Below are positions 35,860-43,363 of a stretch of 64,000 nucleotides of DNA, one piece after another (the stretch's first letter is position 1; each line of letters begins with the position of its first letter). Origin of the DNA: an uncultured Lachnospiraceae bacterium (GTDB taxonomy: Bacteria; Bacillota; Clostridia; Lachnospirales; Lachnospiraceae); contig CAJTSB010000013.1 in assembly GCA_910578825.1 (NCBI GenBank), positions 16,143-80,142 on the forward strand, read 5' to 3'. Below the pieces are notes generated by a model. That model did not search any database. It saw nothing but the letters and a program-made list of their open reading frames with translations, and was not told the DNA's origin. The position numbers and the translations under genes are program-made.

Positions 35860-36735
35860 TTAACAACAATCCCAGGAGTACAACACATCCCGAAAGTCTT
35901 CCTTTGCCAAATCCTCTTCACTGATAAAGAAATTCGCCACGCCGGCATCTCCCCACAGAATGTAATCGTCATCTTCCCCGTAATCGGAATCCATCTGAAA
36001 GAGCTGAACAGAATATTTCTTCCTCGTATCATACTCTTCCCTGGGGTCAGACTGCGTAAAATAAGGATAACCCAGCATCCAGTGCCCGCCAGGCTCCAGC
36101 TCATCAAACAGAGCGTCACTGCCTTCCTCAGAAAAGCTGTTGTAACTGCTCTCCCCTTCTGCTTCCTCCCAGCCGACTGCCTTTGCCGCCTGCTGAAAAT
36201 ATTCCTCGAATCGATAATCATCCATGCCTATATATGTCTCTTTTAACTCCATCGCAAGCCCATACTCTCCCCAGACCGGCGATCCTTTTATATCCTCCGA
36301 CGCACTATCCGGCATACCAAGCGCCGCTATCTGTTCTTTGGTAACTGTATAGTCAATGCTCTTGTGGTACACAACCCGAAAATTCTCCCGAATCAGCCTG
36401 CCGTCACGATCCACCGTATAATCAAAATCCATACCGTATACACCATCCATGGCAATGAAAAATTGCAACATCCCGCATTTCGGCAGCTTACCGCCCAGAT
36501 TCTTCCCTTCGCTGTTCAGCTCATCCAGATTTATCTGTGCAATCAACATCAACAGGCTGTTGTCCTTTGCCCTGGGATAATCCATTTTCATATCCCAATA
36601 TGGGATACCCCCAAATTTACTGTCGGTGATTCCCGGTTTTTTCTCGGGAGCAATCCTGATATTGATAGCCTGTCTGGCTGAAAGCCGCTTGATTTCCTCG
36701 ATTGTTTTGCGTTCTGACTCTGGTATATTGTTCAT
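35860..36735 (-). CDS. YwqG-like protein (DUF1963)
   Basis: A 291-residue soluble protein. It has the layout of the YwqG/DUF1963 family: FGGIPYWDMKMDYPRAKDNSLLMLIAQINLDEL, then GMLQFFIAMDGVYGMDFD, then HWMLGYPYFTQSDPRE and a WGDAGVANFFISEEDL end. The biochemical role of the family is unknown. The start at 36735 follows AAAGGACAAAGAATT. Single gene, divergent from the membrane protein at 36882. Confidence 0.85.
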   Translation of the reverse strand: MNNIPESERKTIEEIKRLSARQAINIRIAPEKKPGITDSKFGGIPYWDMKMDYPRAKDNSLLMLIAQINLDELNSEGKNLGGKLPKCGMLQFFIAMDGVYGMDFDYTVDRDGRLIRENFRVVYHKSIDYTVTKEQIAALGMPDSASEDIKGSPVWGEYGLAMELKETYIGMDDYRFEEYFQQAAKAVGWEEAEGESSYNSFSEEGSDALFDELEPGGHWMLGYPYFTQSDPREEYDTRKKYSVQLFQMDSDYGEDDDYILWGDAGVANFFISEEDLAKEDFRDVLYSWDCC

Positions 36736-36881
36736 AATTCTTTGTCCTTTCTGCGTAAATATTTCTTTCGCGTATGTATTTCTATTCTACAATACCGCTC
36801 CTGGAAATGCAATATAATGCCCCCTTGCGCTACATCCACATATATTATATGATATAAAATAAACGGGAGGTATAAAATACC

Positions 36882-37763
36882 ATGAAAAAACAAATTACAA
36901 TTTTCCTGTCGTGTTTGCTCATAATTTATCTGCTGTTTCCCATAACCGCCAGCGCCGATACGGGGCCGAAACCTTCCATTATCGTTAATTTTAAAAACAT
37001 GGGGGATGAACTGTGCTATGGAACGCTGCTGTCAAAAGACAAAACTACCGGAGCATTTTCGGTCTGGGACGGCAACGAAGAAAATATGCCGGATGCGGCA
37101 TACACAGACATGGATATCTGGAGGGCTTTCGTGGAGTACGAAGATGCAGACGGCTACTATTTCCTGCAAAAAATATTTCCCTGCAGCGAAGATAAGGTAA
37201 TTGAGTGGGGCTACCTGCCCCCGAGCCCCTTTAAAATCCTCCTCTACTATCCGAAGTCCCATACATTTGTCTCCAGCGGCATTTACGAGAAATATGCCTT
37301 TGACAGCTATTTCAGTGTCGATATGGATAAAATTGATATTACAAGTGATACTCCTTTACTCATTGCAGAGCAAAGTTACAGCTATGCCCGGGAACTGTTT
37401 TCGCTGTTCTGCCGCATTGTCGTCACAATTCTTCTGGAAGTTGGTGTTGCATTCCTGTTCGGTTTGGGACGCAGAAATCTTCTGATCTGGATTTTCAGCG
37501 TCAATGTTGTGACTCAGATACTCTTAAATTTAACTTTGAATTTCACCTTCCACGAAAAAGGCTCCCTGTCATTTGCCGTCAGCTATATTTTACTGGAATG
37601 CCTGGTATTTGTGATAGAATCCTCCCTGTACCTTGTACTGTTTTCAAAATTCAGTAACCTTGTAATTCCCAAATGGAAGATTATCCTCTATGCATTTACA
37701 GCCAATGTGGTTTCCTTTGGCGGCGGAATGTTGATTGCAACGCTGATTCCGGTAATATCTTAA
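36882..37763 (+). CDS. Exported membrane protein of unknown function
   Basis: A 293-residue protein. It has a signal peptide (residues 1-25, ending TASADT), an extracellular domain of about 145 residues and then four or five membrane helices in the C-terminal half (about 170-290). The start follows CGGGAGGTATAAAATACC. The arrangement of an outside domain followed by a compact membrane bundle matches uncharacterised clostridial proteins; I cannot assign a function. It is convergent with gatB. Confidence 0.65.
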   Translation: MKKQITIFLSCLLIIYLLFPITASADTGPKPSIIVNFKNMGDELCYGTLLSKDKTTGAFSVWDGNEENMPDAAYTDMDIWRAFVEYEDADGYYFLQKIFPCSEDKVIEWGYLPPSPFKILLYYPKSHTFVSSGIYEKYAFDSYFSVDMDKIDITSDTPLLIAEQSYSYARELFSLFCRIVVTILLEVGVAFLFGLGRRNLLIWIFSVNVVTQILLNLTLNFTFHEKGSLSFAVSYILLECLVFVIESSLYLVLFSKFSNLVIPKWKIILYAFTANVVSFGGGMLIATLIPVIS

Positions 37764-37818
37764 AGGAGACACCGTTACAGTGCCTCCTTTCCGGTTTGGA
37801 GACACCATTACAACATCT
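37762..37818. repeat. Two tandem hairpin repeats between convergent genes
   Basis: GGAGACACCGTTACA (37765) and GGAGACACCATTACA (37798) start two similar units about 33 bases apart, each ending in CTCCTTT. In the first, AAAGGAG and CTCCTTT pair, as do CAC and GTG. They probably serve as a terminator pair for the plus-strand gene and the gatB operon. Confidence 0.55.
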
Positions 37819-39238
37819 CCTTTAAAATTTGATTTACCATGCCAGGGTTGGCTTTGCCTTTCATCGCTTTCATGGTCTGCCCCACCAGGAATCCAATGGC
37901 TTTCTCCTTGCCGTTTTTATAATCCTCCACCGATTTTGGATTATCAGCAATGACTCTGGCAACCGTTTCCCGCAACGCGCCCTCGTCATTGACTGTTTTC
38001 AGCCCATGCTCCTCCACATAGCGTTTGGGGTCTATATCTTCCTGAAATACCCTCTCAAACACTTCTTTTGCCACCGTGCCGTTGATGGTTCCGTCCTCAG
38101 CAAGCGCAATCAGTCTGGCAAGATTCTCCGGTGAAAAGGATATCTCTTCCGCGTCCATTTCGTGCTCTTTTAAGAGGCGCATCGTCTCGCCCATCAGCCA
38201 GTTTGAGACTTTCTTCGGTTTTTCGCACAGCTCTGTGGTCTCTTCAAAAAGATCCGCCAGTTTTTTCACAGAGGTAAGAATCTTCGCATCGTATTTTGGC
38301 AGCTCGAACTCTTCCAGATAGCGTTTTAATTTTTCATCGCGCAGCTCCGGCTGACTGTCTCGGATTTCCTGCAGCCATGCATCGCTGATTACAATCGGAA
38401 CCAGGTCGGGCTCCGGAAAATAGCGGTAATCCTGCGCGTCTTCTTTGGAGCGCATAGCATAGGAATAGCCCTCTTCGTCATTCCAACGCCTGGTCTCCTG
38501 CACGACCGTTTCTCCGGATTCAAGCAGGTCAATCTGGCGCGCCGTCTCCGCCTCAATTGCCCGGGCAATCGCCTTAAAGGAGCCAATATTCTTCATTTCC
38601 GTACGCGTGCCATATTCTGACGCTCCCTTCTTTCGGACAGACAGGTTCACATCCGCGCGCATCGAGCCCTCCTGCATCTTGCAGTCGGACGCCCCCAGAT
38701 ACTGGATAATCATTCTCAACTTATCAAGATAGGCGATTACTTCCTCCGCGGAACGCATATCCGGCTCAGAGACAATCTCAATCAAAGGCACGCCGGAGCG
38801 GTTATAATCCACCAGCGATACCTCTTCCCCATCGTCATGCACCAGCTTTCCGGCGTCCTCCTCCATGTGAATTTCATGGATGCCGATGGTCTTTTTTCCA
38901 GATTCTGTCTCAATCTCGATACCGCCGTCATGGCATATAGGAAGATAAAGCTGTGAAATCTGATAATTCTGCGGATTATCCGGATAGAAATAATTCTTGC
39001 GGTCAAACTTGCTGTATTGATTGATCTGGCAGTTGGTTGCTACCCCTACCGCCATCGCATACTCCACAACTTTTTTGTTCAGTACCGGAAGCGAACCGGG
39101 CATTCCGGTACACACCGGGCAGGTATGCGTATTGGGCGCGCTGCCAAACGCAGTAGAACAGGAACAGAAGATTTTCGTTTTGGTTGCGAGTTCCACGTGG
39201 ACTTCCAGTCCGATGACTGTTTCGTATTCTTTGCTCAT
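37808..39238 (-). CDS. gatB: Asp/Glu-tRNA amidotransferase subunit B
   Basis: A 476-residue subunit of the GatCAB amidotransferase. It binds the misacylated tRNA and phosphorylates or activates the acyl group. It has the N-terminal YETVIGLEVHVELATKTKIFCSC cradle domain with paired cysteines and the C-terminal YqeY-like tail (GFLVGQTMKAMKGKANPGMVNQIL). Last gene of aspS-gatC-gatA-gatB, 14 bases after gatA. The ribosome site is AGAGGAGAGGGATT. Confidence 0.96.
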   Translation of the reverse strand: MSKEYETVIGLEVHVELATKTKIFCSCSTAFGSAPNTHTCPVCTGMPGSLPVLNKKVVEYAMAVGVATNCQINQYSKFDRKNYFYPDNPQNYQISQLYLPICHDGGIEIETESGKKTIGIHEIHMEEDAGKLVHDDGEEVSLVDYNRSGVPLIEIVSEPDMRSAEEVIAYLDKLRMIIQYLGASDCKMQEGSMRADVNLSVRKKGASEYGTRTEMKNIGSFKAIARAIEAETARQIDLLESGETVVQETRRWNDEEGYSYAMRSKEDAQDYRYFPEPDLVPIVISDAWLQEIRDSQPELRDEKLKRYLEEFELPKYDAKILTSVKKLADLFEETTELCEKPKKVSNWLMGETMRLLKEHEMDAEEISFSPENLARLIALAEDGTINGTVAKEVFERVFQEDIDPKRYVEEHGLKTVNDEGALRETVARVIADNPKSVEDYKNGKEKAIGFLVGQTMKAMKGKANPGMVNQILKEML

Positions 39239-39252
39239 AATCCCTCTCCTCT

Positions 39253-40716
39253 CTACTGCTCTGCCAGCGGGCTGTGCCGGTAAGCTCGGGTCTGTTCATA
39301 CGCATAGGCTGCGCGGATAATTTTCTTCTCCTGGAAACAATCTCCGATCAGCTGCAACCCAATCGGAAGCCCCTTCCCGTCCAATCCGCAGGGAAGGCTG
39401 ATACCCGGGAGTCCTGCAAGATTTACGGAAACCGTGTAGATATCCCCAAGATACATTTTCAAGGGGTCGCAGAGCGATTCGCCCAGTTTGGGCGCCGTGG
39501 TCGGCGCCGCAGGTCCCAAAATCACGTCATATTTCTCAAATGCCCGGTCAAATGCCTGCTTTATCAACGCTTTTGTACGCAATGCTTTTAAATAATATGC
39601 ATCATAGTATCCGGAACTTAAGACGAAGGAGCCAAGCATGATGCGGCGTTTGACTTCCGCCCCAAATCCCTCCGAACGGGATTTCTTATACATATCGTGA
39701 AGCCCCTCATAATTTTGGGCACGATAACCGTATTTCACACCGTCAAAACGTTCCAGGTTGGAGCTGGCCTCGGCAGCTGCAATCACGTAATATGCGGGAA
39801 TTGCATAGTCCACAAGGCTTAAGTCAAACTCTTCCACGACGGCTCCTTTTTCTTCGAGAATTTTCGCTGCTTTTAAGACCGCCGCCTTCACTTCTTCATC
39901 CAGGCCGCTGCCCAGATAATCCCTGGGAATCCCGATTTTCATGCCCTTAACGTCATCCACAAGCGCAGACGAAAAATCCGTATCCTCCCGCCGGATGGAC
40001 GTGGAGTCCTTGCGGTCATGAGACGCAATCGTCTCCAGTATCACGGCACAGTCCGTCACATCCTTAGCGACAGGTCCAATCTGATCCAGCGAAGAACCAT
40101 AGGCAATCAGCCCATAGCGTGAAACGGTTCCATAGGTCGGCTTGATTCCGGTGACACCGCAGAAAGAACTCGGCTGGCGGATGGATCCGCCGGTATCAGA
40201 TCCAAGCGCATAACAGACTTCCTCGGCTGCAACTGCCGCGCAGCTCCCTCCGGAAGAACCGCCCGGGACATGCTCTGTATTCCATGGATTTCCTGTCGCC
40301 CCATAAGCGGAAGTCTCGGTGGTGCTTCCCATGGCAAATTCATCCATGTTCGTCTTGCCAAGGATGACTGCGCCCGCCTCCTCAAGGTTTCTTACAGCCT
40401 CCGCCGTATACGTGGGAATAAAATTATATAAAATCTTTGAGCTGCAGGTCGTTAGCAATCCCTTCGTACAGAGATTGTCCTTGATTGCCACCGGAACCCC
40501 GGCAAGCGGTCCTGTCAGGCTTCCATCATCAATTTGTTTCTGAACTTCTGCGGCACGTCCAAGCGCATTTTCCCCATCCACCGTCACAAAACTGTTGATC
40601 AGCGGCTCTTTTTTTTCAATTGCAGCCAGCGACGTCTTCACTGCCTCTTCCACCGATATTTCCCCGGCTTTGATTTTCTTTCCCAGCTCAACGGCTGTCA
40701 ATGATAAAAGACTCAT
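39253..40716 (-). CDS. gatA: Asp/Glu-tRNA amidotransferase subunit A
   Basis: A 487-residue amidase-signature enzyme that releases ammonia from glutamine for transamidation. The Ser-cisSer-Lys triad is visible: Lys in VAIKDNLCTKG, cis-Ser in GSDTGGSIRQPSSFCG and the nucleophilic Ser in the same segment. The glycine-serine loop PGGSSGGSCAAVAA precedes it. It lies 56 bases downstream of gatC. The start follows AAGGAGGTAAGAA. Confidence 0.96.
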   Translation of the reverse strand: MSLLSLTAVELGKKIKAGEISVEEAVKTSLAAIEKKEPLINSFVTVDGENALGRAAEVQKQIDDGSLTGPLAGVPVAIKDNLCTKGLLTTCSSKILYNFIPTYTAEAVRNLEEAGAVILGKTNMDEFAMGSTTETSAYGATGNPWNTEHVPGGSSGGSCAAVAAEEVCYALGSDTGGSIRQPSSFCGVTGIKPTYGTVSRYGLIAYGSSLDQIGPVAKDVTDCAVILETIASHDRKDSTSIRREDTDFSSALVDDVKGMKIGIPRDYLGSGLDEEVKAAVLKAAKILEEKGAVVEEFDLSLVDYAIPAYYVIAAAEASSNLERFDGVKYGYRAQNYEGLHDMYKKSRSEGFGAEVKRRIMLGSFVLSSGYYDAYYLKALRTKALIKQAFDRAFEKYDVILGPAAPTTAPKLGESLCDPLKMYLGDIYTVSVNLAGLPGISLPCGLDGKGLPIGLQLIGDCFQEKKIIRAAYAYEQTRAYRHSPLAEQ

Positions 40717-40772
40717 TTCTTACCTCCTTTTGCCGCGCATTTGCCTTCCTATTAAGGTAGCAGCACGCGGCG

Positions 40773-41081
40773 CTAATCGACAGTTCTCGGAACGACAAAA
40801 GCCCTGTTCCTGCGCTCCGGCGCATTTGCAAGCGTCTCTTTGCCGCCGTTCTCATTTTCCACCACATCCTCGCGGAACACATTGTTCATGGAAAAGACAT
40901 GGGACATCGGCTCAATCCCCTCTGTATTTAACTCATTGAGCGTATCAATATAATCCAGCATACGCTCCATATCCCTCTTTGCCGCCTGCTTCTCTTCTTC
41001 GGACAAATCCAGCTTGGCAAGGATGCCTACATACTCCATCGTCTCATCCGAAATCACATTTTTACCGATTTCTCCTGCCAT
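40773..41081 (-). CDS. gatC: Asp/Glu-tRNA amidotransferase subunit C
   Basis: A 102-residue stabilising subunit wrapped around GatA/GatB. Conserved parts are YVGILAKLDLSEEEK and the MLDYIDTLNELNTEGIEPMSHV block, with the final RTVD-type end. Located between aspS and gatA. The start follows GGAGGAATAAG. Confidence 0.94.
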   Translation of the reverse strand: MAGEIGKNVISDETMEYVGILAKLDLSEEEKQAAKRDMERMLDYIDTLNELNTEGIEPMSHVFSMNNVFREDVVENENGGKETLANAPERRNRAFVVPRTVD

Positions 41082-41119
41082 CTTATTCCTCCTGTTTCTC
41101 CATTTTCATTTGGTTTTTG

Positions 41120-42865
41120 CTAATCCCGCACCTTGATATGCACTTCGCGAAGCTGCTGCTCAGTCACCTCGTTTGGCGCGCCGCACATCAGATCCTGCGC
41201 GTTTCCATTCATGGGGAAGGCAATCACCTCCCGGATATTCTCTTCCCCTTTCAACAGCATCAGCATACGGTCAATGCCCGGCGCCATCCCAGCATGGGGC
41301 GGCGCGCCAAACTGAAACGCGTTGTACAATGCTCCAAATTTATTCTTTAACACTTCCCTGTCATAGCCGGCAATCTCAAACGATTTCTCCATAATCTGCA
41401 AATCATGGTTGCGGACAGCTCCCGATGAAAGCTCCACGCCATTGCAGACAATGTCATACTGATATGCTAGGATTTCAAGCGGCTCCTTCTCATTGAGAGC
41501 CTCAAGGCCACCCTGCGGCATGGAAAATGGGTTATGCGTAAAACCAATCTGTTTCGTCTGCGCATCCCGTTCGAACATTGGAAAATCGTTAACGTAGCAG
41601 AAACGATAAGCATTTTTCTCCAGCAAATCCAGTTTCTCCCCAAGCTCCGTGCGGATCATACCTGCATAGTAAGCGGCGCGCGCCTCCTTATCCGCCATGA
41701 AGAAGATCGTATCGCCCGTCTCAAGCCCTGCAAGCGTCCGGAATTCCTCTTTCAGCTCTGTGGGGATGAATTTGTCAATCGGTCCTTTATAACTGCCATC
41801 TTCCATGATTTCCAGGTAGCCAAGCCCGCCCATGCCAATTCCGGTGGCAAATTTCAGAAGTTTCTCATGAAATCCTTTGGACATTTCCGCATGTACGCGG
41901 ATTGCCCGCACCGTCTTTCCGAGGAATGGCTTAAAACTGCATTTCTGGAAAAATTCTGTCACGTCCAGGATGCGCAGCGGATTGCGCAAATCCGGTTTAT
42001 CCGTGCCAAACTCCAGCATCGCCTGTTTGTAGCTGATGATGGGGAACGGCGCCTGCGTCACACTGCTGCCTTTTGGCGCAAATTTCTCAAATGTTGCCGC
42101 AAGCACTTCCTCCCCGACCCGAAACACATCTTCCTGCGTGGCGAAACTCATCTCAAAATCGAGCTGATAAAACTCTCCCGGGGAACGGTCCGCCCTTGCA
42201 TCCTCGTCACGGAAACAGGGGGCAATCTGAAAATATTTATCAAATCCCGATACCATCAAAAGCTGTTTATACTGCTGGGGCGCCTGGGGCAGCGCATAAA
42301 ATTTTCCTTTGTATTTCCGGGAAGGCACGATATAATCCCGTGCGCCTTCCGGCGAGGACGCGCATAAAATCGGCGTCTGGATTTCCACAAATCCCATCCC
42401 GGTCATTTTCTCGCGCAGAAAAGCAATCACTTTCGAGCGAAACAGAATATTCTCTTTTACTTTCTGGTTGCGCAAGTCAAGGTAACGGTATTTGAGGCGC
42501 ACATCCTCCCGCACCTCTTTGCTCGTCATGACTTCAAACGGCAGCGTCGTATAGACTTCTCCTAAAATATCAACTTCCTTCGCGTCCAGTTCAATCGTCC
42601 CGGTAGGAATTTTGGGATTGTAGGTCTCCTCATCCCTCTTTTCAATCAGACCTCGGGCAGAAACCGCCTGCTCCCTGCGGATGCCTTCTAACAGCTTTCC
42701 TTCGCGGATTACCACCTGCATCACCGCATACATGTCTCTCAAATCGACAAAGGAAACCCCGCCGTGGTCGCGGATATTCTCTACCCATCCTGCCACGCGC
42801 ACCGTCTTTCCGATATCGCCCTCGCTTACCTTGTCTAATGTGATGTCTCTGTAACTGTTGCTCAT
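41120..42865 (-). CDS. aspS: Aspartyl-tRNA synthetase, probably non-discriminating
   Basis: A 581-residue class II synthetase of the bacterial AspRS type. It has the N-terminal OB-fold anticodon domain (VRVAGWVENIRDHGGVSFVDLRDMYAVMQ), catalytic motif 2 (FRDEDARADRSPGEFYQLDFEMS), the bacterial GAD insertion and motif 3 (GMAPGIDRMLMLL). The ATG at 42865 follows AAGGAGTGACCATT. Its operon with gatCAB suggests it charges both tRNA-Asp and tRNA-Asn with aspartate, GatCAB then amidating the second. A T-box leader precedes it. Confidence 0.95.
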   Translation of the reverse strand: MSNSYRDITLDKVSEGDIGKTVRVAGWVENIRDHGGVSFVDLRDMYAVMQVVIREGKLLEGIRREQAVSARGLIEKRDEETYNPKIPTGTIELDAKEVDILGEVYTTLPFEVMTSKEVREDVRLKYRYLDLRNQKVKENILFRSKVIAFLREKMTGMGFVEIQTPILCASSPEGARDYIVPSRKYKGKFYALPQAPQQYKQLLMVSGFDKYFQIAPCFRDEDARADRSPGEFYQLDFEMSFATQEDVFRVGEEVLAATFEKFAPKGSSVTQAPFPIISYKQAMLEFGTDKPDLRNPLRILDVTEFFQKCSFKPFLGKTVRAIRVHAEMSKGFHEKLLKFATGIGMGGLGYLEIMEDGSYKGPIDKFIPTELKEEFRTLAGLETGDTIFFMADKEARAAYYAGMIRTELGEKLDLLEKNAYRFCYVNDFPMFERDAQTKQIGFTHNPFSMPQGGLEALNEKEPLEILAYQYDIVCNGVELSSGAVRNHDLQIMEKSFEIAGYDREVLKNKFGALYNAFQFGAPPHAGMAPGIDRMLMLLKGEENIREVIAFPMNGNAQDLMCGAPNEVTEQQLREVHIKVRD

Positions 42866-42891
42866 AATGGTCACTCCTTTTCTGATAAAAC

Positions 42892-42984
42892 TCTGATGCC
42901 TATAAGAATTCCGTATACGGAATTCTTAGCGCGTCGACAATATTGCGCAGCAATAAATTTCCTATTTGCCGACTGTGCATCAGA
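42892..42984. repeat. Small palindromic element between T-box terminator and aspS
   Basis: TCTGATGC (42892-42899) and GCATCAGA (42977-42984) are perfect 8-base terminal inverted repeats of a 93-base block. The block contains a perfect 24-base palindrome (AAGAATTCCGTA and its complement) at about 42904-42927. It codes for nothing and looks like a small non-autonomous mobile repeat. I recall similar blocks in other Lachnospiraceae, but this needs a search. Confidence 0.55.
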
Positions 42985-43004
42985 TTCCGGGGTATTTTTG
43001 CACG

Positions 43005-43300
43005 AAAATACCCCGGAATACATTGTTAGTATCCCGGGGCGAATAAACTGATTATCCGCGGTACCACCCGCTTTGAGAAAGAATGAACTATACAGGATTG
43101 CCTGAATTCCTTCCCCACTCTTATGCGTAACGTGCATGGACGTACTGACCTACCTCCTGCCTGCATATTGTAATGCCAGACAGACATTCAACCAGTCTGC
43201 TCCAGAGCGTTCCCTTTATCTTCTCTTCCCAATGGCGCTCTCAGTCGGTGACGTCATATTCCTGTCGGCCTCTGAAGACAAGAGTCTCCTTCATCGCTTT
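43005..43300 (-). promoter_or_regulatory. T-box riboswitch leader of aspS-gatCAB
   Basis: The minus strand starts AAAGCGATGAAGGAGAC, typical of T-box stem I, and carries the conserved T-box AGCGGGTGGTACCGCGG (43056-43072). A terminator follows. The leader senses uncharged tRNA: pairing of the tRNA CCA end with the T-box bulge allows antitermination. In the expected specifier position the sequence reads AAAGGGAAC-GCTCTGGAG, giving codon AAC (43211-43209), i.e. tRNA-Asn rather than GAC for tRNA-Asp. The T-box identity is firm; the specifier assignment is an inference from motif position. Confidence 0.88.
43011..43039 (-). terminator. T-box attenuator terminator
   Basis: Minus strand CCCCGGGATAC-TAACAAT-GTATTCCGGGG is an 11-bp stem followed by TATTTT. 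Its right arm also pairs with a downstream segment, forming a perfect 15-bp alternative stem (42984-43019). Confidence 0.8.
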
Positions 43301-43326
43301 AACTTGCTAATGTTTTGATTTTGAAC

Positions 43327-43355
43327 ATCATATCGCTCTTTTTTCCATTTGTCAA
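43327..43355 (-). promoter_or_regulatory. Promoter of the T-box/aspS operon
   Basis: Minus strand TTGACA (43355-43350), 17-base spacer, TATGAT (43332-43327). It lies about 30 bases before the first T-box helix. Confidence 0.75.
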
Positions 43356-43363
43356 GCGTTTTT

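Noticed and set aside
37762..37818. Short CRISPR-like repeat pair
   Set aside because: Only two imperfect units with hairpins between convergent genes and no cas genes; terminator function is simpler.
42871..43137. Minus-strand frame of 88 codons upstream of aspS
   Set aside because: It lies in the T-box leader and palindromic element, has no homology and no ribosome site.
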